Shown in pieces: positions 6,690 through 14,499 of a stretch of 24,480 bases of DNA. The notes below the pieces were generated by a model. The model saw nothing but the letters and a program-made list of their open reading frames with translations. It was not told the DNA's origin and did not search any database. Each line of letters begins with the position of its first letter. Within the stretch, counting starts at the first letter, position 1. This DNA comes from Syntrophomonadaceae bacterium (GTDB lineage Bacteria; Bacillota; Dethiobacteria; DTU022). The stretch spans positions 1 through 24,480 of the forward strand of contig SLHT01000234.1 in NCBI GenBank assembly GCA_007136055.1, in the 5' to 3' direction. The translations under genes were made by a program, and so were the position numbers.

Positions 6690-9314
6690 TTGAGCAAAAT
6701 CAGCCCGATGATGGAACAATACAAGGCAGTCAAAGCCCAACATCCCGACAAGCTTTTAATGTTCCAGGTTGGCGATTTCTACGAGCTTTTCTATGAAGAC
6801 GCCGAAATTGCGGCAAAGGAAATGGAAATTGCCCTTACATCCAGAGATGGCGGTAGTGATAATCCGATTCCCCTATCCGGGGTGCCCATCCACTCTGTTG
6901 AATCCTACCTCAATAAGCTGCTTGCTAAAGGCTATAAGGTTGTAATTTGTGACCAAACTGAAACAGCCACGCAGGCCAGGGGGCTAGTGCGGCGTGAAAT
7001 AACCAGGATCATGACCCCGGGAACAATAACCGACCAGGAAATGCTTGAAGAAAGCCGCAACAACTATCTCGCTGTAGTAATCAGTAATCATAACCGGTAT
7101 ATCGGCCTGGCTGCTGTTGATATCTCGACCGGAAATTTTAAGGTCACCGAACATAATGGTGAAGGAGCATGGGAAGTTATTGCCGATGAGCTGCGACGCC
7201 TTCAGCCATCAGAGATAATGTGCAGTTCTAAAGAAGTAGAGCAATTTTGCCGCAACCAGGTCAGGGTTAGTAAAAGCAGCTTGATTGAAACCCTTTCCAC
7301 AATTCCGGATCGCAGTGAAACAAAAAGACTGATTAAAGAAAAATGGGGAGAAGAAACCTGGTCTGAACTTAACCTGGACAACTATACCCTTGCCGCTACC
7401 TGTGCAGCTGCAGCGCTGACCTATTTGGAACTTTTACAGCAACTGCCGCCTGAAGGCAAGCATTTTTATAAGCTTGATCTTTATTTCAACTATAAAAACA
7501 TGATTATAGACAGTATTACCAACCGAAACCTGGAGCTGACCCAATCAATCCGCGATGGCAGCAAACAGGGCAGCCTGCTTGCGCTGATTGACCGCTGCTT
7601 AACGGGTATGGGCAGAAGGCTGTTACGCCGCTGGGTGGAGCTGCCGCTACTGAACCGGGTCAACATTGAAGCGCGTTTGGATGCCGTAACAGAGCTCTTA
7701 AAAAACCCCCTTCAAAAAAGAGATTTACGCAAAAAACTGCAGGATATATTTGACCTGGAACGCTTTTGCAGCCGGCTTTCTTACCAGCGCGTTAATGCCC
7801 GTGACTTGGTTGCTTTAAAAAAGTCCCTGCAGCAGCTGGGCCCGGTAAAAAAACTGCTGGATGGTTTTGAGTCAACTCTCATTAAAGATATCAACAACAA
7901 AATACCTCCTTTTGAAGATTTAATAGCTCTGATCGAAAGCGCCCTGGTTGAAGAACCGCCCACTTCTCTCAAAGATGGGGGGCTTTTTAAAACAGGTTAC
8001 AACGAAGAAGCTGATCAGCTTAGGACTATTTCCAGTGAAGGCAGTACTATGCTGCTGGATTTTGAAAAGAATGAAAGGTTACGGACAGGAATCAAGTCGC
8101 TTCGTGTCGGTTATAACCGCAATTTCGGTTATTATATCGAAATAACCAGGACTAACCTTGACCTTGTTCCTTCAGAATACCACCGCAAACAAACCCTGGT
8201 TAATGCCGAACGCTTTACAAGCGAAGAGTTGAACCGGATGGAAGAACAAATTATTGGGGCCCGGGATAAACTTGCTGTGCTTGAATATTCCCTGTTTGAA
8301 GAACTGCGAAACAAGGTTGCCTCCTGTGCAGGTGACTTGCTTTCCGCTGCCTATGAGCTTGCCCAAATTGATTGTCTCCAGAGCTCGGCTGAAACAGCTG
8401 AAATAAATAATTACTGCCGACCCTTAATTACAGAAAATGGTAATATGGCAATCCGTCAGGCCCGCCACCCGGTTGTTGAACAGCTGGCTTTTGAGAGATT
8501 TGTTCCTAACGACATAATAATTAACCGTGACCATTACCTGCTTGTCATTACGGGGCCTAACATGGCCGGCAAGAGCACCTATATACGCAGTGCCGCCTTG
8601 ATTTCCATAATGGCTCAAATGGGCAGTTTCGTCCCTGCCGAAAAAGCTGAATTGCCAATTTTAGACCGTGTTTTTGCCCGGGTCGGAGCCAGCGATGATC
8701 TGAGCAGGGGACACAGTACCTTTATGATTGAAATGCAGGAAACAGCTGATATTCTCAAAGAATCTACTCCCGACAGCTTGATTATCCTTGACGAAATTGG
8801 CCGGGGAACCAGCACTTATGACGGGATGAGCATCGCCCGCTCAGTTTTGGAATATCTCAGCAGTAAAGTTAAAGCAAAAACTCTTTTTTCTACTCATTAC
8901 CATGAACTTACTAACCTGGAAGGTGAACTTCCCGGGATCAAGAATTATACTATGGTTGTTAAAGAAAAAGGTAAAGAGGTGATCTTTTTACGGCAGGTAA
9001 TACCGGGGCGGGCGGATAAGAGTTACGGTATTAATGTCGCCCGCCTGGCCGGGGTGCCGTTTGAAGTCCTGGTCCGGGCCGAATCAATCCTTGCTGAGCT
9101 GGAACTGGCTGCATCGACAGCCGCAGAACAACAGCTAACCTTTCTGCCAATGGTAACTGAACCGATAAGCAACCACGAAGCAGAAGTGGAGGTAGCCGAA
9201 GAGTTAAAAGAACTTGATTTGAACCGGATAACACCGCTTGATGCAATGCAGAAACTTTTTGAGCTACAAAAAAAGCTTCTTGAAATTGAAAAGACTGCCG
9301 GCGAAGAGGAGTAA
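6690..9314 (+). CDS. mutS: DNA mismatch repair protein MutS
   Basis: Recognises mismatches and small loops in DNA and recruits MutL. The mismatch-binding motif is in FQVGDFYELF near the N terminus (conserved Phe and Glu). The connector, core and clamp domains follow. The ATPase has Walker A GPNMAGKST at residues 622-630, Walker B LIILDEIGRGTST, and the FSTHYHEL signature. The C-terminal helix-turn-helix dimer region is present, and 874 residues is normal. The TTG start is supported by the family's usual beginning (SPMMEQY here, TPMMQQY in relatives). The gene follows miaB after 91 bp and precedes mutL by 4 bp, so mutS and mutL are very likely cotranscribed. The ribosome binding site is unusual, being a G8 run. 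Confidence 0.97.
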   Translation: MSKISPMMEQYKAVKAQHPDKLLMFQVGDFYELFYEDAEIAAKEMEIALTSRDGGSDNPIPLSGVPIHSVESYLNKLLAKGYKVVICDQTETATQARGLVRREITRIMTPGTITDQEMLEESRNNYLAVVISNHNRYIGLAAVDISTGNFKVTEHNGEGAWEVIADELRRLQPSEIMCSSKEVEQFCRNQVRVSKSSLIETLSTIPDRSETKRLIKEKWGEETWSELNLDNYTLAATCAAAALTYLELLQQLPPEGKHFYKLDLYFNYKNMIIDSITNRNLELTQSIRDGSKQGSLLALIDRCLTGMGRRLLRRWVELPLLNRVNIEARLDAVTELLKNPLQKRDLRKKLQDIFDLERFCSRLSYQRVNARDLVALKKSLQQLGPVKKLLDGFESTLIKDINNKIPPFEDLIALIESALVEEPPTSLKDGGLFKTGYNEEADQLRTISSEGSTMLLDFEKNERLRTGIKSLRVGYNRNFGYYIEITRTNLDLVPSEYHRKQTLVNAERFTSEELNRMEEQIIGARDKLAVLEYSLFEELRNKVASCAGDLLSAAYELAQIDCLQSSAETAEINNYCRPLITENGNMAIRQARHPVVEQLAFERFVPNDIIINRDHYLLVITGPNMAGKSTYIRSAALISIMAQMGSFVPAEKAELPILDRVFARVGASDDLSRGHSTFMIEMQETADILKESTPDSLIILDEIGRGTSTYDGMSIARSVLEYLSSKVKAKTLFSTHYHELTNLEGELPGIKNYTMVVKEKGKEVIFLRQVIPGRADKSYGINVARLAGVPFEVLVRAESILAELELAASTAAEQQLTFLPMVTEPISNHEAEVEVAEELKELDLNRITPLDAMQKLFELQKKLLEIEKTAGEEE

Positions 9315-9318
9315 GTCA

Positions 9319-11115
9319 ATGCTGGAAATAAAAATTCTCGAGAAAAATACTGCTGAACAAATTGCCGCCGGAGAGGTAATCGAAAACCCGTCTTCAGTGG
9401 TTAAAGAACTGGTCGAAAATGCACTCGATGCCGGGGCCACTAAAATTGATGTCGAATTAGCAAATGGCGGTAAAGCCCTGCTCAGTGTAACTGATAACGG
9501 CCATGGTATAAGTGCTTCCGAACTGCCCCTGGCTTTCAAGCGATTTGCAACCAGCAAGCTTACTGTTATCGAAGATCTGGATCACCTGTCAAGCCTGGGC
9601 TTCAGGGGAGAGGCCCTGCCCAGCATTGCTGCCGTAGCAAGGATAAAAATGACTACCAGAGCAGCAGGCGCCCTTTCAGGGTCAGTTATCACCCTTGAGG
9701 GTGGGGAAGTGGTTGAACAGGAGGAGGTAGGCGCCCCATTCGGTACAAGGGTAGAAGTAAGAAACCTATTTTACAATACTCCCGGTCGTTTAAAATTTTT
9801 ACGCGCCGATGCTGTTGAATCGACCCGGGTCAGCGCCCTGCTCTCAGAAATGTCGTTGGCGCACCCCAAAACAGCTTTTGCTTTAAAAAGCGGAAAGAGG
9901 AATCTCTTTAACTCATCAGGTGACGGAATCGTGCTGCACGCGATTGCTTCTCTTTACGGAAGCGAAACTGCCGAAGCAATGTTGGAGCTAAAACGCAAAG
10001 ATACTGAAAGCGGCTGCAGCCTGCATGGATATACGTCTGCCCCTTTCCTGACCAGGTCATCCCGCCGCTGGATTATTCTAATCGTAAACGGGCGGTTGAT
10101 TAGAAACCCACTAATGGTCAGCGCCCTGGAAAGAGCTTACGGTGATCTTCTGCCAAGACAGCGCCATCCCCTGGCCGTCTTATTTATTGACCTCCCTTCT
10201 GGTAATATTGATGTAAACGTTCACCCGGCCAAAACAGAAATCCGGTTTAGAGAACCTGAAGTTATTAAAAGCTTGATTTACAGAGCTGTCAAAATGACCT
10301 TGCAGGGTGAGCTAAAACTACCACAATGGCCTGAAAGAATACCTCAAGAAAGGTACAAATATGACCGAAGTAATACTCAACAGCAGAACTTAAAAGATAT
10401 TAGCTTAGATGAACAATCCACTCATGATGATGAGCAGTATAGAGAACAAAGCCAGTTCTTCCAAAAAGATTCTTCTCAGCAATATGGAGAATACATGGCA
10501 GTAAATGAAAGTGAAGCTAAATTTAAGAGCTGTCGACTGATTGGGCAATTTTTACAAAGTTACCTGGTGGTCCAAAAAGAAGATTGTCTACTGCTCATTG
10601 ATCAACACGCTGCACATGAAAGAATTAATTATCATCAGTTGATCCAGTCTGAAAATCCGGTTAAAAAACAAGAACGTGTGCAGTTGACAATTCCATTAAC
10701 CGTGAACCTTCCTGTAACCTGGCGAAGTGAGATGCCACGACTGCTGCCGCTTTTAAGCGAGTCAGGATTTGAATTAGAGTCGATCGGCGAAGATAGTTAC
10801 GTAATAAGATCTGTTCCCTTTTTGTTAAGCAGCAACGTTGATAGCTCACAGCTTTATGATCTTTTGGAAATGTTAATTACTGCCGGGTATAATTCCGATG
10901 CTGAATACCGTGAAGCTATCCTTAAAACAATTGCATGTCATCGCGCTGTAAAGGCAAAACAAGCCCTGACCAGGCAAGAGATGGAAATACTGCTTAAAGA
11001 GTGGGAAAATACACCGCACGCCGAATATTGTCCCCATGGCAGGCCGACAGTAATAAGTTTCGACCGTACTCAACTGGAAAAAGGCTTTCATCGGAAAGGC
11101 AATAGAAATGAATGA
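9319..11115 (+). CDS. mutL: DNA mismatch repair protein MutL
   Basis: GHKL ATPase that couples mismatch recognition by MutS to strand incision. ATP-binding motifs are ENALDAGA, DNGHGI and GFRGEAL in the first 110 residues. A hydrophilic Gln-rich linker covers roughly residues 335-395. The C-terminal domain has the endonuclease motif DQHAAHE (D428, H430, E434), the ACHRAVKA segment and CPHGRPT, so this is a nicking MutL as in Bacillus rather than the non-nicking E. coli type. The last Glu of the longer DQHA(X)2E(X)4E motif is His here, while the metal-binding residues are kept. The ATG at 9319 is used because GAGGAG overlapping the mutS stop is correctly spaced. The length is 598 residues. Confidence 0.96.
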   Translation: MLEIKILEKNTAEQIAAGEVIENPSSVVKELVENALDAGATKIDVELANGGKALLSVTDNGHGISASELPLAFKRFATSKLTVIEDLDHLSSLGFRGEALPSIAAVARIKMTTRAAGALSGSVITLEGGEVVEQEEVGAPFGTRVEVRNLFYNTPGRLKFLRADAVESTRVSALLSEMSLAHPKTAFALKSGKRNLFNSSGDGIVLHAIASLYGSETAEAMLELKRKDTESGCSLHGYTSAPFLTRSSRRWIILIVNGRLIRNPLMVSALERAYGDLLPRQRHPLAVLFIDLPSGNIDVNVHPAKTEIRFREPEVIKSLIYRAVKMTLQGELKLPQWPERIPQERYKYDRSNTQQQNLKDISLDEQSTHDDEQYREQSQFFQKDSSQQYGEYMAVNESEAKFKSCRLIGQFLQSYLVVQKEDCLLLIDQHAAHERINYHQLIQSENPVKKQERVQLTIPLTVNLPVTWRSEMPRLLPLLSESGFELESIGEDSYVIRSVPFLLSSNVDSSQLYDLLEMLITAGYNSDAEYREAILKTIACHRAVKAKQALTRQEMEILLKEWENTPHAEYCPHGRPTVISFDRTQLEKGFHRKGNRNE

Positions 11116-12070
11116 TCAGCGAAATAAAGGTAAAATACCACTACTGATATTGGCCGGTCCAACTGCCGCAGGTAAATCAGCCCTGGCCATAAATCTGGCC
11201 CGCAAATTAAATACTGAAATTATCAGCGCCGATTCAGCCCAGGTCTACCGCGGTCTAAATATTGGCACAGCTAAACCGTCGCTTGAGGAGCAAAAGGTAG
11301 TTAAACATCACTTAATTGATCATGCTGACCCCGATCAGCATTTCAGCGCCGCAGATTACCAGAAAGCGGCCGATGCTAAAATCGAACAACTTTGGTATTC
11401 CAATAAACTACCTTTTATGGTGGGCGGCTCAGGTCTTTATATAAAAGCGGTCACTGATCGGTATGCTTTCGGGCCACAAGGCGCAAATCCTGAATTGAGA
11501 GCTGCTTTTGAAAAGCAAACCTCCAGTAACGAAGGCTTAGATCTGCTTTACCGTAAATTAAAAACGGTTGATCCGCAGGCAGCGGAAAATATCAACCCGC
11601 GTGACAGGAAAAGAATAATCAGGGCCATTGAAGTATATACATTGGAGGGCAAACCGATTTCTGAACAGGTAGATAAAACCAAACGACAGGAATCTCCCTA
11701 TGATCTTTTTTATTTTGCTCTTTACATGGATCGCGGTATTCTTTACACCAGAATAGAAAGGCGGGTTGAGGTTATGGTTGAGCAGGGTTTTCTTAATGAG
11801 GTTCGCAGTCTTATAAGGCAAGGCTATGATCATAACAGCCCCGGCATGCAGATTCTTGGGTACCGGCAGTTATTAAACTACCTGCAGGGTAATATGGACT
11901 GGGATGAAACAATAGCAGAAATTAAGAAGCAGACCCGTAATTTGGCTAAGCGTCAGTTAACCTGGTTTCGCAGGGAAAAGGATGTTCAATGGGCTGAAAT
12001 TAAGAATCAGACCTCTTATTACGATATTGCAGAAAATATTTACTTGAAAGTGAAGGATATAGCCCCCTAA
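11108..12070 (+). CDS. miaA: tRNA dimethylallyltransferase MiaA
   Basis: Transfers the dimethylallyl group from DMAPP to N6 of A37 in tRNAs reading UNN codons, giving the substrate of MiaB. The P-loop GPTAAGKS is at residues 17-24. It is followed by SADSAQVYRGLNIGTAKP, HHLIDHADPDQHFSAADY and GGSGLYIKA. The tRNA-binding insertion and the C-terminal TRNLAKRQLTWFRR motif are both present. The 320 residues fit. The start overlaps the end of mutL by 8 bp, which indicates translational coupling in the mutS-mutL-miaA-hfq run. Confidence 0.96.
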   Translation: MNDQRNKGKIPLLILAGPTAAGKSALAINLARKLNTEIISADSAQVYRGLNIGTAKPSLEEQKVVKHHLIDHADPDQHFSAADYQKAADAKIEQLWYSNKLPFMVGGSGLYIKAVTDRYAFGPQGANPELRAAFEKQTSSNEGLDLLYRKLKTVDPQAAENINPRDRKRIIRAIEVYTLEGKPISEQVDKTKRQESPYDLFYFALYMDRGILYTRIERRVEVMVEQGFLNEVRSLIRQGYDHNSPGMQILGYRQLLNYLQGNMDWDETIAEIKKQTRNLAKRQLTWFRREKDVQWAEIKNQTSYYDIAENIYLKVKDIAP

Positions 12071-12121
12071 CGGGCGAATATATAGAACCGAAAGCAACAG
12101 GATACGAAGGGAGCCAGATAA

Positions 12122-12391
12122 ATGAAGGGCACAATTAATTTACAGGATACTTTTCTTAACCAGGCTCGCAAAGAAAACATTTTAACCACGGTATTTTTAG
12201 TCAATGGGTATCAAATCAAGGGGGTCGTCCGCAGTTTTGATAACTTCACACTGCTGTTGGAAGTAGAGGGTAAACAGCAGCTTGTTTACAAACACGCTGT
12301 GTCAACAATTATTCCTGTACGCAACATCAACTTGAAAGCGATGGAAAATGAAAACTCCGGAAATGATGCTCCTGCAGCAGACAATGAATAA
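12122..12391 (+). CDS. hfq: RNA chaperone Hfq
   Basis: Sm-like hexameric RNA chaperone that binds small RNAs and A-rich or U-rich mRNA sites. The N-terminal helix (LQDTFLNQARKE), Sm1 strand region (VFLVNGYQIKGVVRSFDNFTL) and Sm2 motif YKHAVSTI, close to the canonical YKHAISTI, are all present. At 89 residues it is typical of Clostridia, with a short acidic C-terminal tail. An AAGGGAG ribosome binding site precedes the ATG. Its position directly after miaA is the classic miaA-hfq arrangement, and hflX follows after a terminator. Confidence 0.96.
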   Translation: MKGTINLQDTFLNQARKENILTTVFLVNGYQIKGVVRSFDNFTLLLEVEGKQQLVYKHAVSTIIPVRNINLKAMENENSGNDAPAADNE

Positions 12392-12410
12392 ATATGGCCA
12401 CAAGTTAATA

Positions 12411-12442
12411 AAAAAAGACACTTAAGTAAAGGGTCTTTTTTT
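12411..12442 (+). terminator. Rho-independent terminator after hfq
   Basis: The arms AAAAAAGAC (12411-12419) and GTCTTTTTT (12433-12441) pair around a 13 base loop, and the second arm runs into seven T. It lies just past the hfq stop and would end the miaB-to-hfq transcript, partly separating hflX. Confidence 0.6.
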
Positions 12443-12480
12443 ACTATAGCAACCCTATTGCAGGCAGAGAGGGGTGGCTG

Positions 12481-13746
12481 ATGACTGCCAAAGAAAAAGC
12501 AATTTTAGTTGGACTGAACTCGGGTAGATCTGATCAGGATGTTGAACGTTCAATGGAAGAATTGGCCCTCCTGACCCATACTGCCGGCGCCGTCGTTATT
12601 GATAGCATAATTCAAAACAGGCAATCACCGGACAGGGCTTACTATATTGGCAAAGGCAAAACCGAAGAGTTGGCTGCTTTGGTCCAAATGTACAATGCAG
12701 ATATGGTAATATTTAATGAGGAACTTTCCCCGTCGCAGATCCGCAACCTGGACAAAATTTTCGGGGTTAAGGTAGTTGATCGGACAGCTCTTATTCTTGA
12801 TATATTTGCCCGCCGCGCACTTTCCCGTGAAGGCAAACTGCAGGTTGAACTGGCCCAACTACATTACCTTATGCCTCGTTTAATCGGGTTAGGCAACCAG
12901 TTGTCACGCCTGGGAGGCGGTATAGGAACCAGGGGCCCTGGGGAAACCCAGCTGGAAGTTGACCGCAGGGTAATCCGGCGCCGGATCAGCGACCTGAAAA
13001 AGGAAATTGCTTCCTTAAGAAAACAGCGCCTGCTGCACAGACAACGCCGCAAGCGAAACCGTTTTTATGTAATAAGCCTGGTGGGTTATACAAATGCAGG
13101 TAAATCAACACTGCTCAATGCCCTGACAGGCGCAGATCTTTATACAGAAGACAAGGTTTTCGCTACTCTTGATCCGATGGTCAGGCGGGGCTCTCTAAAT
13201 GGAAGTAAAGAGGTCTTATTCACTGATACAGTCGGCTTTATTGAAAAGCTTCCACAACAGCTAATCACCGCGTTTCAGGCTACACTGGAAGAAATATCTG
13301 CCGCCGATCTCCTGCTGCATGTTGTCGACATAAGTCATCCCGATCACTTAAACCAGATTAAAGTTGTGCGTGAACACCTGTCAAGAATTAACCCTGACTA
13401 TTATTTACGCGAGTTACTGGTTTTTAATAAGATCGACTTGATCGATGAATACTTTGAAAAGGCCTACCTGACCCGCGAATTTCCTTCGGCTTCTTTCATA
13501 TCAGCACAGACAGAAGAGGGGATGCCTGCCTTAAAAGAAAATATCGCCGCTTTTTTAAGCAAGCGGCGTTACCGGTTAAAGCTATACCTTCCTTACAGTG
13601 AAGGGAAACTTTATGCGGAAATTCAGGAGCAGGGCGATATTCAAAGCGTTCAATACCAACCTGATCATATTGAAATTACAGCTGTTGTAGACCCCGATCT
13701 GGCAGATAAGCTGGAGCATTACGTTTCTTCTGCAAAGAAAAATTAA
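12481..13746 (+). CDS. hflX: Ribosome-associated GTPase HflX
   Basis: GTPase that binds the 50S subunit and splits stalled or hibernating 70S ribosomes. The N-terminal HflX domain (GAVVIDSIIQ, YYIGKGK, NEELSPSQ-RNL) is followed by the glycine-rich linker GGGIGTRGPGETQLEVDRR. A coiled-coil arginine-rich stretch comes next. The G domain has G1 GYTNAGKST from residue 202, G3 DTVGFI at 249 and G4 NKID at 316-319, with a G5-like SAQT. The 421 residues match the family. It keeps the usual miaA-hfq-hflX order although a terminator lies in between, so some transcription must start in the short gap or pass through. It ends 27 bp from the convergent lexA gene. Confidence 0.95.
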   Translation: MTAKEKAILVGLNSGRSDQDVERSMEELALLTHTAGAVVIDSIIQNRQSPDRAYYIGKGKTEELAALVQMYNADMVIFNEELSPSQIRNLDKIFGVKVVDRTALILDIFARRALSREGKLQVELAQLHYLMPRLIGLGNQLSRLGGGIGTRGPGETQLEVDRRVIRRRISDLKKEIASLRKQRLLHRQRRKRNRFYVISLVGYTNAGKSTLLNALTGADLYTEDKVFATLDPMVRRGSLNGSKEVLFTDTVGFIEKLPQQLITAFQATLEEISAADLLLHVVDISHPDHLNQIKVVREHLSRINPDYYLRELLVFNKIDLIDEYFEKAYLTREFPSASFISAQTEEGMPALKENIAAFLSKRRYRLKLYLPYSEGKLYAEIQEQGDIQSVQYQPDHIEITAVVDPDLADKLEHYVSSAKKN

Positions 13747-13773
13747 AGCTGCTGACCTTTTACAAAAAAGCAA

Positions 13774-14382
13774 TTAAATCCTGCGGAATAAACCGATTAC
13801 CCTGCCCAATATTTTAACTTCGTTGACCCACAAAGGTGCATAAGCATCATTTTCAGGTTGGAGTCGATAATTACCATTCTCACGGTAGAAACGCTTCACG
13901 GTAGCTTCATCTTCAAGCAGGGCGGCGACGATCTCACCATTTTCAGCGGTAGTCTGCTGCCGGACAATAACATAATCGCCATCATTGATTCCTGCACCGA
14001 CCATACTGTCCCCTGAAACTTTTAAAACAAAACAGTCTTCTCCTGTCGACAAGTAATTAGGAACCGGAAAGTAACCTTCCCTGTTTTCTTCAGCAAGAAT
14101 AGGCTGCCCGGCGGTTATCTTACCGACCAGGGGAGCAAAATAACATTTCAATTCTAGATCGCTTTCATTATTTTTTAAAAGCTTAATAGCCCTGGGCTTT
14201 GTTGCCATTTTTGAGATGTAGCCTTTTTCCTGGAGGATGTCAAGATAGTTGTGCACGGTTGCTGTTGATCTTATATTCAACGCCTTACATATTTCTCTTA
14301 CAGATGGAGGATAATTCCACTTTGCCACTTCTTGCTCAATAAAATCAAGCACCCTTTTCTGTTTATCAGTTAGCGGCTCCAA
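13774..14382 (-). CDS. lexA: LexA repressor (SOS regulator), TTG start
   Basis: Represses SOS genes until RecA-ssDNA stimulates its self-cleavage. The N-terminal winged helix (LTDKQKRVLDFI, then REICKALNIRSTATVHNYLDIL) is joined to an S24 peptidase domain. The cleavage site is A91-G92 in ITAGQP, the catalytic Ser is S126 in GDSM, and the Lys is K163 in ATVKRF. I chose TTG at 14382-14380 because AGGGGTG is well placed before it and the protein then begins MEPLTDKQ as relatives do; an ATG 18 bases upstream (14400) has no ribosome binding site. The 202 residues are typical. The promoter carries a near-consensus LexA box, so autoregulation is expected. Confidence 0.95.
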   Translation of the reverse strand: MEPLTDKQKRVLDFIEQEVAKWNYPPSVREICKALNIRSTATVHNYLDILQEKGYISKMATKPRAIKLLKNNESDLELKCYFAPLVGKITAGQPILAEENREGYFPVPNYLSTGEDCFVLKVSGDSMVGAGINDGDYVIVRQQTTAENGEIVAALLEDEATVKRFYRENGNYRLQPENDAYAPLWVNEVKILGRVIGLFRRI

Positions 14383-14409
14383 ATCATCACCCCTTTGCAT
14401 ATGCTTTGC

Positions 14410-14432
14410 ATATAATTTGTAAGAAATTATAT
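14410..14432. repeat. Perfect 9 bp inverted repeat in the lexA leader/promoter
   Basis: ATATAATTT (14410-14418) and AAATTATAT (14424-14432) are exact reverse complements around a 5 bp spacer. On the lexA strand one arm contains the probable -10 box TATAAT (14426-14431). It may be a second operator, or simply AT-rich promoter DNA. Confidence 0.6.
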
Positions 14433-14451
14433 CATAATATTTCTGAAAATG

Positions 14452-14463
14452 GAACCTCTGTTT
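14452..14463 (-). promoter_or_regulatory. Probable LexA box overlapping the lexA promoter
   Basis: GAACctctGTTT differs by one base from the Gram-positive LexA (Cheo-type) box GAAC-N4-GTTC. It overlaps the likely -35 region of lexA (14449-14454), 17 bp upstream of the TATAAT at 14431-14426, where a repressor would block its own transcription. Confidence 0.5.
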
Positions 14464-14499
14464 GTTTTTAATTGCTCCTACTTTTATCTACCTGCTAAT

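Noticed and set aside
9023..9319. Serine-rich reverse-strand frames opposite the end of mutS
   Set aside because: They are low-complexity shadows of the mutS coding strand without start signals.
10600..10640. Loss of the last Glu in the MutL endonuclease motif as evidence of inactivity
   Set aside because: The metal-binding Asp, His and first Glu of the motif, and the CPHGRP segment, are intact; the last position is less constrained.
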